Source: Epiperipatus broadwayi
Lineage: Eukaryota; Onychophora; Udeonychophora; Euonychophora; Peripatidae
DNA: 64,000 nucleotides
NCBI GenBank assembly: GCA_028023455.1
Contig: JAQFVV010000012.1
Span: forward strand, 9,520,499 to 9,584,498
Direction: 5' to 3'
The notes under the pieces are model-generated. The model was not told the origin of the DNA, searched no databases, and worked only from the letters and a program-made list of their open reading frames with translations. Position 1 is the stretch's first letter. Each line of letters opens with the position of its first letter. Shown one piece after another: positions 25,464-37,744 of the stretch. Made by a program: the position numbers and the translations under genes.

Positions 25464-26817
25464 GTCTTTCAGTATTAAGAAACTACATTTACAAATTACC
25501 ATCCAACTCACCTTTGTCTTTCTTGGTCAAAGAAAAAAAACAAATGCTATTTTTAGAAAAATAAATCTTCAAGCTATAAAAATAGATTTGTTTATATGTT
25601 TAAATTGGCATAAAAATTGATAATTCACCAGAAGTATAAATAAAAAAGATTAGCTATTAGAAACTAAGTATTAAACTTTTAACAAAGAGAATGTTCTTGA
25701 TACTCTTGGAAAATTGTTATGAATGATAACTTGTGAATGCTATCATTTGTTTTATATTTGCAGTATATTAGTGTCATGGGATAACATTAGAGACAATTCA
25801 ATTTTTTTTTACATTTCATATTGTAATTTTAATTTTTTTCAAAATTAAGTCAATCGTTGTGTATTAGTTTATAAAATCTAAATTACTTTGCTTTTAAACA
25901 CATTTTTTTAAATGTGATTATTAAGCAGATTGATTAATAAAGACCTCCATTGATATTAAGTCAATTTTAAAAAGTGCTCTTGTCCAGGCATGTGACTTCA
26001 TTCTATTAAACACTGGTGAGGATATTTTTAGATAAATTATGGTAGATGATACAGCCAAGACTAAAGTGCAAAGTAATATTATTAGTGAAAAAATATAATT
26101 TAAATCTTTTTTAGAATTTACATAGTCAAAAAGTTATTTAATGTCATTGTTTTTTAAATTCTCTGGATTGTAAATGGATAAAATTCATTTCTTAGCCTTG
26201 AAAAATCAAAATATCTACTGTGAAAAAGCTTTAAATTTCCATAAGCAAGAATTTTGAGCACTAAGTTTTTAATACTTTTGAATGCATCAATTTAAGAAAA
26301 AGTAAACTTTAAAAGTTTTTAACTGTTGATTTGTTTTTTGCAGTTGTTGTTATTTTTTTTTTTTTTGGACCACAAATATTTTTAATTACATTTGATTTAT
26401 ATCAGTAACTTTTGAACTAAATATTATAGATTTACTTTGTGGTATATTGTATCCAATGGTCAGACAAAAAAAAAGATTAAAAAAAAATTGAAGTCATTTA
26501 AATATATTAAGAAACCATATGACATGTTAAATGTTTCTATGTTCCATATGTCACAGTATTCTAAAATTATTTTCAACATAAATTTTAAATCTTGTTGGCA
26601 TTCAAAAAATATTCCAATAATTCTATTTTATGTCCATATTGTTGCACACATGGATGAAAATCTTCTGGTAACTTTTTATCTAGTTTGTTAGTATACTTAT
26701 AGACTTATCAGATTTTACATTTTTTTAATTTGATTTTTTGAAAGCTTGAGACAAAATAAAATTTAATTATGAGCACAACAATGAACAAAAGGATCCTGAA
26801 CATTGTTGCTTTATTTT
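25464..26817. other. AT-rich stretch, no gene seen
   Basis: No conserved domain or repeat recognised. An 84-codon frame at 26437-26691 is rich in Lys, Ile and Phe and has no motif. Confidence 0.45.
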
Positions 26818-27280
26818 TCCTTCACCACCATCTTCAACCATTATAAATCCACTGCAGGATGAAGGTCTCTCCGAGTTCATTCCTTCTTCTCTGATCTTTA
26901 GCTTCTCTTCTCCACATTACCCTTGCACATTTTCTCATTTCATCCATCCATCTCACATGTGGTCTTTTTCTGGGTCTTTTACAATCTTTTGTAATCCGGT
27001 TTAAGATTTCAATTGTCCAGCTTTTATCATCTCTTCTAGCTATATGTCCAGCCCAATTCCACTTCAGACTTTTAATTTTTTCAATGAGGTCAGTAAAACC
27101 TGTTTGTTCTCTTACCCATATAATGCATTTTCAATCTCTTCTTGTTACTCCCAACATAATCTCTCCATACTTCTTTGAGTGGTCTGAAGTCTCTGTATTG
27201 CTCTTCTATTAAGTGTCCAAGTCTCAGATCCATAAGTAAAAACCAGTAAAACACATTTACTATAAATATCACTGCACCTT
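26818..27280 (-). pseudogene. RTE-clade LINE, 3' fragment (decayed)
   Basis: Minus-strand translation in shifting frames gives YGSETWTLNRRAIQRLQTTQ, then the Trp/Gly/His-rich tail found better preserved at 28275-28690. Several stops and frameshifts interrupt it. The end next to 26818 carries CTGCAGTGGATTTATAATGG followed by TGAAGATGGTGGTGAAGG, the family's microsatellite-type 3' end. It is 5'-truncated, as is usual after target-primed reverse transcription. A second fragment of the same family lies 1 kb downstream in the same orientation. Confidence 0.75.
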
Positions 27281-28239
27281 CATAGATTTGTGTATTAGAT
27301 TTTCATTACAATTATAAATTTTTTAAAAGTTGGAAAACATATTCAGACAATGCAGATAATATTCTATCACAATTTATAAATCATTTATGAACTTTTTCAC
27401 TTAAATACAATTTAACCACAATTCAAACTGTGGAATATTTCGAATTTCAGTATATTTATCAAGTGATATACCAAGAATTAAAATACTTTTTATTTACTTA
27501 CAAATGTAATTAAAAAACATTTCTAAACAGAAACTATTAAATCATTCTGTATTCAATCGAAAAGACCTGAAAATGAGAGTTACAATATAAATAATCCAAC
27601 AACAGCTGATTATAATAATTAATGCAAAGTATCAACATATTTGCCTCTATTGCAAGAGTGATCATCTTTTTCATGACAACAGAACATTAATTTGTGAATT
27701 TCAAAGTAATATAATTAAACACTGATAAATTTTTTTTGATTTTTTTAATCTTTTCATTGTGAATTAAATTAAACCATTCTAACATGATTTAATGCTGCTT
27801 CATATCTTTTTTAAGTTTTAAATAATTTGTTACAATCATTAAAATTTCAACAGAATTGCATGTTTTTTTGTTTTTTTTTTAAACTTGCAAGGGCTTCGAG
27901 ATCATATGTTTCAATGTAATGGCTACAACAGTATGTTGCCACTTCTAAGAAAAAATATTATTCTACAATATAATAAAGATTCAAAATTTGATGTTTTTTT
28001 AATTATATATACTATTTACAATAAGCATTATAATATTTGTATAAAAAATAAAAAAATATATAAACACTGATTGCAAATAATGCAGAAATAAATTACTTTC
28101 ATTTATACTGCTTCTGAGATCAGTTGGTTGAGATCTTTTAGTAAAATTACAATCTGTTATTATAATAAAATACATTTGATTTGATATAAGCATTACTTAT
28201 AAAAAAGAAAAGTAATAAAAAAGTAAAAAGAGATATAAC
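27281..28239. other. AT-rich stretch, no gene seen
   Basis: No feature recognised between the two RTE fragments. Confidence 0.45.
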
Positions 28240-28754
28240 TATCATCATCATCATCATCATCAACCATTATCAATTCACTGCAGGATGAAGGTCTCTCTAA
28301 GTTCAATCCATCCTTTCCTATCTTTAGCTTCTCTTCTCCACATAACCCCTGCACACCTTCTTATTTCATGCATCCATCTCACATGTGGTTTCTTTCTGGG
28401 TCTTTTACAATCTCTTGGAATCCAGTTCAAAATTTCAATTGTCCATCTGTTATCATCTCTTCTAGCAATATGTCCAGCCCAACTCCACTTCAGTCTTTTA
28501 ATTTTTTCAATGAGGTCAGTAACACCTGTTTGTTCTCTTACCCATACATTGTGTTTTCGATCTCTTCTTGTTACTCCCAACATGCATCTCTCCATATTTC
28601 TTTGAGTGGTCTGAAGTCTCTGTATTGCTCTTCTATTAAGTGTCCAAGTCTCAGATCCATAAGTACAAACTGGCAAATTCCAAATGTCCACTTCATATGT
28701 TCTTGTCGTTGCAGCTGTTATTACTATGTGATTATTCACATAGTGTATGAACAT
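28240..28754 (-). pseudogene. RTE-clade LINE, 3' fragment with open C-terminal frame
   Basis: The minus-strand frame 28275-28754 stays open for 159 codons. From about residue 30 it carries the conserved C-terminal region of RTE endonuclease-reverse transcriptases: YGSETWTLNRRAIQRLQTTQ, MERCMLGVTRRDR, WSWAGHIARRDDNRWT and the final CAGVMWRREAKDR. The first residues, from non-LINE sequence, are an accidental extension. The 3' end is followed by a GATGAT repeat (28241-28262), the typical RTE microsatellite tail. No endonuclease or polymerase motifs remain, so the piece is inert. The lack of stops suggests it is younger than the fragment at 26818. Confidence 0.85.
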
Positions 28755-30117
28755 GGATGGGCTGCAGCCAGCATGGTGAGTTTATTGGCTTTTTAACTAC
28801 AGACTGTCAAAAATAGAAAAATAAAACTACGTTTATACTAAACCCTTCAAAAATGTTCCAAAAGTATATATCGGCAAGCAAAATTGAAACTAATTTGATT
28901 TTTTGCAAAATACAGAAACTCTTAAAAAGATACAGAAATGTAGACCTGTTCAATTTATAAAATTCTTTAAAATTAAGGCATATAAAAATTTACTGTTATG
29001 TCAAATATCACTTGTAACTAGTGAAGGTTAATTCTAAAAAACAAAAATGACCAACAAAATAATTTTTTATTTTTTTTTAATTCCTGCTAACCGAGGTATT
29101 AATAGCTAATATTGAAATACCAAATACAGTTTTTAATTTTTATATCTAAATTCATTATTTTTGATTTAGGTCATCCTGTCTTTAACTATTGTTTTTTTTT
29201 AATGAAAAAAGCTCAAAGACCCAGATGTTTTGATAATAAAGAGCCAATTATAAGACAACATTTGTCAATAAATAAATTTATTTTGAAATTAATAATGTCT
29301 TTTAAAAAATATAAATATATAAATAAACTGTTGTACCATATTAATGTAAATATTTCTAATAATATTTGAATGGCAATAGAAAATTTCTTGCAATGTGTAC
29401 ATAAGATAAAGTCCTTAAAATATATCAAGTAACAACTAATCAGTAGTTTACTTAATTTTTTTTATATGCATAGATTTCATAAACAAAGCATACATTTATA
29501 ATTTAGAGAAAACTCTAGGTCTATAACAGATTGTATAATATTTTGGATAAATCGCTTTTAAATTGAATCTTAGAACTCTATATATATTTATAGAAAGTTC
29601 ATTTTAAGTGCTTAGAATTATAAGAATGACAGATGAATAATTATGAATATACTTATCTGGAATCACAACTAAGATCATTACCATACATAAAAGTATTGGC
29701 AGCCTAGTGGTTAAACAGGTTCACTGGCATCAAATATGCCTAGAATGTTCTAAAATAAGATCTGAAATCCAATTTTCTATCACAATTACTGTGATCATAT
29801 GACAAAAAATATTTTTATTGACCTTCTATTAAGCACACAAACCCTAATTTATCTTTTTTGCCTACTAAAGAAGCAATATTCATGGCCTATTAATTTCTCT
29901 GTAAAATATCAATCACCTTGTCACAACTGCTTCATTGATAATACTGCTGGATTCAAAAGACATATTTAAACATTAATGATTAAAATCAGATGGTTCAACA
30001 TATTTTACATATTATACATTATGAAAAGACTTCATGGTTTAGTAGTTAGCATATACATGGCACAAATATAACTTAGATTTGAATAAGATAGAACCTAATT
30101 TTTTTTAGTTAAAAATA
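28755..30117. other. AT-rich stretch, no gene seen
   Basis: No gene recognised. A segment near 30000-30080 (ATGGTTTAGTAGTTAGC...) faintly resembles an A box of a tRNA-derived repeat but has no clear B box. Confidence 0.4.
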
Positions 30118-30530
30118 TTGCCTGCCCTGAAAAATTTTGTAGATCATCATATTATGGTGAGACTAGGGCCTCTCTCTCCACTAGGCTATCTCAACACACT
30201 TATTCTTATAATAAAGCTTTGTTGGACACTGCTCATAGTTCAGTTTTTGCGCAGCACTGTGCTTCAGCTGGGCACAATTGTCAACCGGGAAATCCAGTGG
30301 TGGTATGCAGAGAGCGGCATGATCTAAAAAGAAAGATAAAAGAAGCTTTCTTTATATCTAGAGATGGAGACGCCATTAATAGAAAAGACTCTTGCTACAA
30401 AATATCCAAGAAATGGAATGCATAATTATTTCATTTGCATAAATTTACATCACTCCGAGTCAATTTATTATATTTTGTAATACGGCTATGATTATGAGGG
30501 CTTGAACCTTGAAAGCGCTTAGCCATTTAA
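30118..30530 (+). pseudogene. Penelope-like element, C-terminal fragment and 3' end
   Basis: The open frame 30219-30425 contains the pattern found at the C-terminus of Penelope-like proteins after the GIY-YIG core: HCASAGHNC (a His-x-x-x-x-x-Gly-His segment), LKRKIKEAFFISR, AINRKDS and a final KKWN. Downstream, TGATTATGAGGGCTTGAAC and CTTGAAAGCGCTTAGCC resemble the 3' signature of such elements. The polymerase and most of the endonuclease are missing. The sequence differs clearly from the Penelope-like element at 47244, so at least two families are present. Assigned from motif memory only. Confidence 0.6.
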
Positions 30531-32793
30531 TGAATAGATATTAAAATAATATATATTTGCTTTATTTGTTTTTAGCTTTGTGTGCTTGTGCATGTTAGTG
30601 CATTTTATATATTTTGATTCATAATTAGCCACAAAGTATAAACTATTTGCTTATTAAAAAGATTATGAAGCCTTCTTAAGATCTAATTTCTAGTTTGTCT
30701 GCAGGCAAGTTGACTAATTTGGTAAGTAATAGTCTGTGGTGGGATGCTGGAAAGACATTAGACTTGTAAAAAAATATTTAATACAGTTTTGTATTTATCT
30801 TTATGCATATTGAAAAAAAACAAACATAATCAAAAGACATTCATTGATAATTATGTGTGTTTTATTATAAATTTAGAAAATGTATGTTTATCCATATATA
30901 TATTTATAAAAGTTAATTAAACTGTGTTACTGTTGGCTTCTTTTCTGAGCTAAATATATTACATTATAATTATTAATACATTTTATCAGAATACAGGTCA
31001 TTAAAACAAAGCAAAGTAAAAAATAATTAAAAATTAATTAAAATTTAATGGAAATTCCAACAATTCAGCTTTCTGTGTTTTTTTTTTAAATTTTAAAATA
31101 AAAACTATATGAAAAAATATTAGTGTATTATATATATATTTATATTCAGACACCTTGAAGGGCTCATGCTTCTATGTAATTATCTACTACCAGGAAATTA
31201 CAGTTTTATTACTCAACAGTTTTAATTAATATACTTGATTTTATTAATAACTTTGAAATATTTAGTTTTTAAAAAGCATTTGCTTAATGAAATTTAGTTT
31301 AAAGATTTCTTTTATAATTGTAAAATAAAATAACAGAATTCTGATCTGGTTTAATATCAATAGATTAGTCTAAATTCAAAATGTATTTCTTATATAATAA
31401 CAATTTATTCATAAAATGATCATATGCTCAGAAAGTTAAATAAATGATGACATTAGCAATTCTCTTCAAATGGTCAGGTTAAGATCTTCCACTTTTCTAT
31501 TTGAGAAGTGATTGGGAACTTTTAGCTCCCCAATCAGAGAATCTTACCATTTTATTATAGATAAAACAATATCCCAAGAACAAGAAAAAATATCATATAA
31601 TTCTCCAATGTTTCTGAGAGCAGTAATTTTCATCAAATTCTAAAGACATCTAATAAAAGCTTGAGTAATTACTATCCCAAGGGCCATGTGTGGTGCAGGA
31701 TGGCTGTGACTGCAGTCCAATGCAGAAAAAAAACTATAAATTTATTAAAAACATTAAGAGATGTTTTGGTGATTACATGTCACAATGTGAATAAAATAAA
31801 AGTATATACACACTCCAAATATCCAACTAATTTTATGTTTCCCCTTTTACTTTTATAATAAAAAAATATATAAAAAAACATCAATGAAATTTTTTTACTT
31901 AGATATATACATTTTCTATATTAGATGTCACAAAATCTGAATCTGCTTGATGATTTTAAAGGACCCTCTGAATGCATTATTGCATAATTAGGATTATTAT
32001 TTGTTTTTTGTTTTTTTGCCTTACTTGTGGTGATGAATATCATGAAAATCATGCATGGATCTTTTTTTATAGCCCAAGATAACTTTTTCCAATATGAACC
32101 ACAGATGCCAAAAGGTTGGACACCTCTGACTTAGAAACTAGATTAGTATAATTTATAAAATTCTCATTCTCAGATCAGTTTCTGGCATAACAAAAATTCA
32201 ATGCTGGAATTAATGCAATTATGCATCTAGCAATCACTTTTTACTTCTTTATACTGTTCAAATTAATATGACATTCAAAAAAATCCTAGGATGATCTTAG
32301 TCCCATTGTAAAGGTATATATGTCATGTTCGCATAGATCTGCATCAGGGATTGTCACATGTAACCCCATATATTTCAATTGATGTATTAATATTATTATC
32401 TTGATAAAATGTACCAATATTGCACAAGAACTACCCTAGATAATAGTCATTTATATTTTGTTTATTCTAATGTACCATAATTTTATATTTGATTTCAAGT
32501 TTAAGGTGTCAATAAAATGAAATATAGGTGTATTTAATCCGAGTGGATTAAATTCTGTTGAGAAAAATTTTCCAATTGGCCAGGTCTATTTGAAATAAAG
32601 ATAAATAGTCATTCCCTAATTAACACATCCAATTATCATAGTAATAGAGATTTTACCGCTTTTTCTAGATCTTCCAATGTACCATCTGCAGAGACAGGTT
32701 TAATTATTGATAAGAATAGTTCATTTAGTTCTTATTCAAAATCCTACATATTTATATTCTAATTATAACCATGCATCACAAAGTAATAGTCTT
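30531..32793. other. AT-rich stretch, possible transposon remnants only
   Basis: No gene recognised. At 32100-32121 the sequence AAAAGGTTGGACACCTCTG resembles the right end of hAT-like elements in this window, but no left end could be matched. A short inverted pair lies near 31508-31536. Confidence 0.4.
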
Positions 32794-35770
32794 AAATATT
32801 GTATTTGTCTACATTTCTCCTTGCTCTACTATTATTAACAGACTAATTTAAATCTTAAACACCAAGTTTGCAGCCTCACCATACCCAGTTTTGCTAATGG
32901 AAGATTTTGACATTTTGTTAGGAAATGGTTCCATATTTTGGAATTTTCCATTAATGAGTGGTGAGGTAGCTCTGCCACAAGGTGCCCTCTTTTTTAATAA
33001 TAGTAAAGATTCGTCTCTAATAGACCATGTATTCTATCCTTTAGCCTAATATCATCTGATTAACATATCAGTAAAAAAAAACTCAATATCCTCAGACTAT
33101 GCAGCACTTCTAGTAACCCTTAATCCCAGCTTTAGTAGTGCCAAATTGATTAACACAAATAGAACTGTTTGTACATCTGCCAATCAGAACACCAGGATTA
33201 CTATATTATGAAATTTATATTTATTTATTTAAATTAATACCAATAAAAATAGGTTCAATCCAATTAACACCAATAGAAATGGATTCAATTCAAGAATGAA
33301 CTATATTTGTAAACATTATATCTCACACAACTGATCATATTACAAGCCATCCCCCTCACCTCAGATCTAGTGATTCTCATGGAAAATTTATATAAGAAGT
33401 TAACATTAGCATTCCCTTTGGATAATCAAAGACCAATATTTCTTGACTTACTGATACTCTTAAAGTCTACTTAGCTATTTTAAAAAGGCATGTTTTTTTA
33501 AAAATCAACTATGTACTTGGTCTAGACCAGGGATCCCCAACCTTTTTGCACTTAAGAGCACATTCTATAATACTGGCCAAGTGGTGGGCACTATTTATTT
33601 TTTCAATGTTAGGGGGCGGGCACCATTTATTTTTTTCAATGTCAATTTATAGTTGGATATTGTTAATAATACACATAATGTACAAAAAAATATTTATTGC
33701 AAAAATAAAATTTTAACATATAATTAACGTTTATATTTTTATGCTGTAAAAGTATAGAATGCCCTACAATTTGAATACAATATAATACAATAATTTATAA
33801 GAAATTTCAAAAATTAAATTTATTTGTATCAGATAAATAATTTTTAATTGTGTTTGGATAGTGGCGGGCACACGTAAAATGGTCTGAGGGCGCCATGGTG
33901 CCCGCGGGCATAGGGTTGGGGACCCCTGGTCTAGACACTACATTAGGTGGGTCTTGGAACAACCTTCCCCTATACATGAATGATTCTTAATATTACTGCA
34001 GAAATTATGTGTTGAGAGTTAATAATAGAGCTTATCTATCTTCTTAGTTTCTCACTGATCCAGAAGATATATTTTCACTAAATTGACTTCATAAAAAGTT
34101 GGATTCCTTGGCAAATTCTTGCCATCCTGAATTACATAATATTCTGTGCTTTATCTATGCACCTCTTAGGCATTTCACAGTACAGTACCTGCCTAACTTA
34201 GCCAATTTACTTCCAAAGATGTTTATAAAACTCAAGAACTCTATCCGATTTCTCTGGCACTCTTTATGAACAGGCAAAGATATTATTATTACTGAATTTT
34301 CATCCTATATAGATGAGTCCGTTAGGCATAAAATGCTTGAGTAAGCTATTAAATATAAACTAGAGCCCTGTTTATTGCCCATAATATTAAAAATGCAATT
34401 TGCAATAAAGGGTTCCTTAATTGGTTAAAGAGTCTTATTATTTAAAACTATTATAGATGCAGTTAAATGCAATTAAAAAAGTTCAATAGTAATCCACTTT
34501 GACATCAAATCAGCATTTAGTACAGGCTCTGTATATATATACTTGTTAATACATTAGTTGACATGGTTATCTGTAAAGCCTATCTTTATGTTGTAGCTAA
34601 TCTTTTATTAAGTATATATAAATAACTCTTGATGGAAAAATAAATCACCTCATTATTCCACACTATGCACAAACTTAAATACATTTCTATTCACCTCACA
34701 CATAAATCCATTAATTAAAGCCATAGAAAATGAATTACCTGGTATACATACCAGGTTTAAAATCTCACATGTCATATATTGCATACATGGGTAATATTTC
34801 TGTTTTTCCATCTTCCAGGAAACAAATTCCATAGTTATTAGATTTACTTTTAGATTATATTAATAAATATAAAGTTATCTTCAACATTGCGAAATCATGT
34901 GCTTGGCAAATATTCTCTGGGCATTGCGTGAATAACCATTTTAAAAAAGTGTCAAAATCCTTCCTTGGTTTTCAATTTTATCTAAATCACTCTAAAATGA
35001 GGACAGTTCATAAATAAATAAAAAATAGAAAACATAAGTTAATTTACTATCAAAAGCCTATCTCTCACTATATGAAAAAGTCTCATTATTCAATATCCTT
35101 GGGTTTTCAATGATTCACTTTTTTTTTTTTTACCTATAGTAATGTTTTCAAAAGCAGCCAATAACTACTGCTATACACTATATAGGCAGTTGTTTTTGGA
35201 AGAAAAGAAAAGCTGCAGTCTCAATTAAATATTTTAATGCTCACTGCAATTAAGTAGTCTAGGACTTCATGATACAAATATTTAAAATTCAAAAGAGCCC
35301 TAACTTAATTTCAGCATATGCCAAGATCTTTTCAAATCTAGAATTTGTTTTTTAAATCACCCCTATCGATAAACCTCCTCCTTTTGCACAATATAGGAAG
35401 TCATTAATATATCCACTTTTGTCAATTCGGAAACTTAACTTTGACCTTTCAAAAATTAAATATAACTATTGTCAATTTTATACACTACTATATCCTAATT
35501 CTCAATATAATGATAACTCTACTCTCAACATCAATAATTAGCAACTATATCATAAATTTAAATTCTGGTCAGTTGAACTTAAATTTTTTGATTTTCTATT
35601 AATATTGAACTTTTATCCACTCTGTACCTTTTTAGATTTTAAAAGATAAATAAAAATGCTGATGACCTGTATTTGCTAGGCCATAATGAAATAGAAACAC
35701 AATTTCACATTTTTTTTTACATGTCCAGTCTATGACTGCATTCTTGCCATAATGTCCATATTATTTAAAG
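32794..35770 (+). pseudogene. Decayed non-LTR retrotransposon (endonuclease, reverse transcriptase, Cys/His tail)
   Basis: From 32794 a forward frame reads through an AP-type endonuclease with few stops: VYISPCST, PVLLMEDFD (canonical form Leu-Leu-Met-Gly-Asp-Phe-Asn), SSLIDHVFY and SSDYAALL (canonical Ser-Asp-His). The catalytic Asn and His positions are altered. After the hAT-like MITE at 33528-33928, reverse-transcriptase blocks remain: IHFDIKSAFST near 34495 (motif A), a degraded YIAYMGN where YADD is expected near 34770, and FLGFQFYLNH near 34960. Near 35670-35740 GHNEIETQFHIFF and CPVYD match the Cys/His segment at the end of many LINE proteins. Roughly 3 kb of a single element, inactive. 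It is not RTE; the clade is not certain. Confidence 0.7.
33528..33928. mobile_element. hAT-like MITE family H1, copy 2 (401 bp)
   Basis: Starts CAGGGATCCCCAACC and ends GGTTGGGGACCCCTG. It is flanked by a perfect 8-bp duplication, GTCTAGAC (33520-33527 and 33929-33936), which is itself a palindrome with central TA. It aligns along its length with 14004-14371. The 33-bp size difference is explained by a tandem duplication of the GGGCACCATTTATTTTTTC segment near the left end. It interrupts the LINE that starts at 32794. Confidence 0.9.
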
Positions 35771-35864
35771 ATAACAAAAATTGAGATTAATTATCTCTTA
35801 GGAATCATTACCAAAAGTAAGTTCTCAATTATCATAGCCAGTACATTCAGGCTCTATGTTCTAT

Positions 35865-36270
35865 CATGGACAAAGTTGCATTCTTCATACAGTAGTGCCA
35901 CGCTATGCTAACCAGAGTAATCAATGGATGCCAGAAGGCTTGTGCATAAAATCCCTATCTAGTGCCTACTCATCCAATATCCCCAGACTAGATTCTGGCT
36001 TGTGGCCTTCGTCAGTGAGGAGCCTTGGATCTGCGAGCACTGCACCTAAATCTTATCCTGAGAGCATTGCACCTAAATCTTAGGATAAGATTTAGGTGCA
36101 GTGCTTTCAGATCCAAGGCTCATCACCGACAAAGACCACAAGCCAGAAACTAGTCTGGGGATATTGGATGAGTAGGCACTAGATAGAGATTTTATGCACA
36201 AGCCTTCTGGCATCCATTGATTACTCTGGTTGGCACAGGGTGGCAATTATTGTATGGAGAGTTTTGCCTT
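35865..36270. mobile_element. Foldback element family F2, copy E (best preserved arms)
   Basis: The arms at about 35890-36062 and 36078-36265 are inverted copies with few differences. The centre is an almost continuous hairpin around CACCTAAATCTTATCC and its inverse. The spacer present in copy A is reduced to a few tens of bases. The forward 75-codon frame here is a by-product of the arm. It inserted just past the decayed LINE. No clear flanking duplication was recognised. Confidence 0.8.
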
Positions 36271-36884
36271 GTTTGATATAAAATATATTATTATTACTGA
36301 TTTTTTAAAAAAAAGTAACAAATTTACATGTTAGTAATTCCACATTAGCAAACACCGTCTATTATAGACAACATGAAGTCCTTGCAGTTGAAGTTCTAAA
36401 CTTTGTTTTGCATTGTTGATTAAATTATAGCTTTATAGTAGAAGCATGAAATATAGTATAATTTAAATAACATAATGCATAAATTAAAATTAATGTGTGA
36501 ATAGAGTTATCTGTGTCATAATTTTAAAAAAAAAAAACCCAATAGTTTATCTCTTGGAAGTGAATAAATTATTGGTTAAAAAATCTGTGTGGCTAAAATT
36601 AACATATATAGATAATAGTACATAATTAATTATATATATATGTTAAAAATAAACAAACACATTATATATGTATATACACAATATCTTCTTTTGGGTTTCA
36701 AAGACTTTCAACTAGGAGTGAAAATATAATAGTAAAAAAGTTTGTAGACAACAAGTTTTTGAAACCAGGCTTTTCAGATGCATTGGAAACAATATACAAA
36801 TAGATTTACAAGGAATTTGAGGTCTGACTTTCAAGCTGTTAAATATCCATTCCATCTTATACTACTAATATCCATGGCCACATG
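36271..36884. other. AT-rich stretch, no gene seen
   Basis: No feature recognised. Confidence 0.45.
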
Positions 36885-37025
36885 CATGTGAAAAAGCTGA
36901 AGTATCTCCAATATACCTGTTTTGTACTGAACCAGCATTCACCAGTTGGTCCTTATTATCATCTGCCACATATATATATAATCAGTGCTCAGTTTATATT
37001 AAGATAACAAATCTTCAAACTTTAA
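36885..37025. mobile_element. Foldback MITE family F1, diverged left-arm fragment
   Basis: Matches the left arm of 2424-2932 in order: AAAAGCTGAAGTATCTCCAA, then GAACCAGCATTCACCAGTTG, GGTCCTTATTATCATCTGCC, an ATATAT run and TGCTCAGTTTATATTAAGAT. The right arm is missing. Confidence 0.65.
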
Positions 37026-37744
37026 TAAACAAACTTCAGTCCTTCTCTCTCCAACTTTTCAGCCATTCAGATCATTGAGAATCTGATGACAAAACACTTA
37101 AAGCTCTTGTTGAGGTCAATATTATTATCATACCCATGTTGACTTTAAGCCACTGATCCCTCATGTATAGGACTTTAATATACCCATTTAAATAGACAGA
37201 AGGCTGGGCATAATATAGGCTGAATCTGTAATAGACAATATACTTGTATTTAAATAGATTTACAATAATTTTAACTACATAAAGCTTTTAATTAATAATA
37301 AATTCATTTCCTAAAGATAAAATGCAATTTCCCCTTTAAAAAAAAAAAAAAAAAAATACATCATAGGTAACTTCTTTTTATTTTATGCATTTTACTATTG
37401 AAATTATAGAAAATTTCATGCTTTTTCAAATCAAAATTTGCGTTTCAATATTGTAAAAGTCAAAAAATATTTTTTTCATGGTACAGTGATATTTGCTGAC
37501 AAAACTATTTTTTTTTTCTATTTTCTAATTCTTGTATTTTTGATATCCCAAAAATGAATCTTTTTTTAATATTATTTTAACATATATTAATTTTAAATAA
37601 AACAAATCATATAATTGATATCTTTTTTTCTTTTTAACTTTTACTAATTCATTCAATAAATTATCTCTTTTCTATGCAATTGTAATTTTAGACATGTAAA
37701 TGTTCAGACATTTATAAAGAAAGGGAATAGTTTTAAAAATTGAG
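37026..37744. other. AT-rich stretch, no gene seen
   Basis: No feature recognised apart from long A and T runs (about 37340-37357). Confidence 0.45.

Noticed and set aside
28285-28796. Forward frames of 106 and 142 codons
   Set aside because: They lie antisense to the RTE C-terminal frame and are its shadow.
29995-30080. tRNA-like segment (ATGGTTTAGTAGTTAGC)
   Set aside because: Only an A-box resemblance; no B box, cloverleaf or second copy was found, so neither a tRNA gene nor a SINE is supported.
32070-32121. Possible right end of a hAT-like element (GGTTGGACACCTCTG)
   Set aside because: No left terminal repeat or target duplication could be paired with it.
35856-36083. 75-codon forward frame
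   Set aside because: It is the translation of a foldback arm, repeated in other copies with stops.
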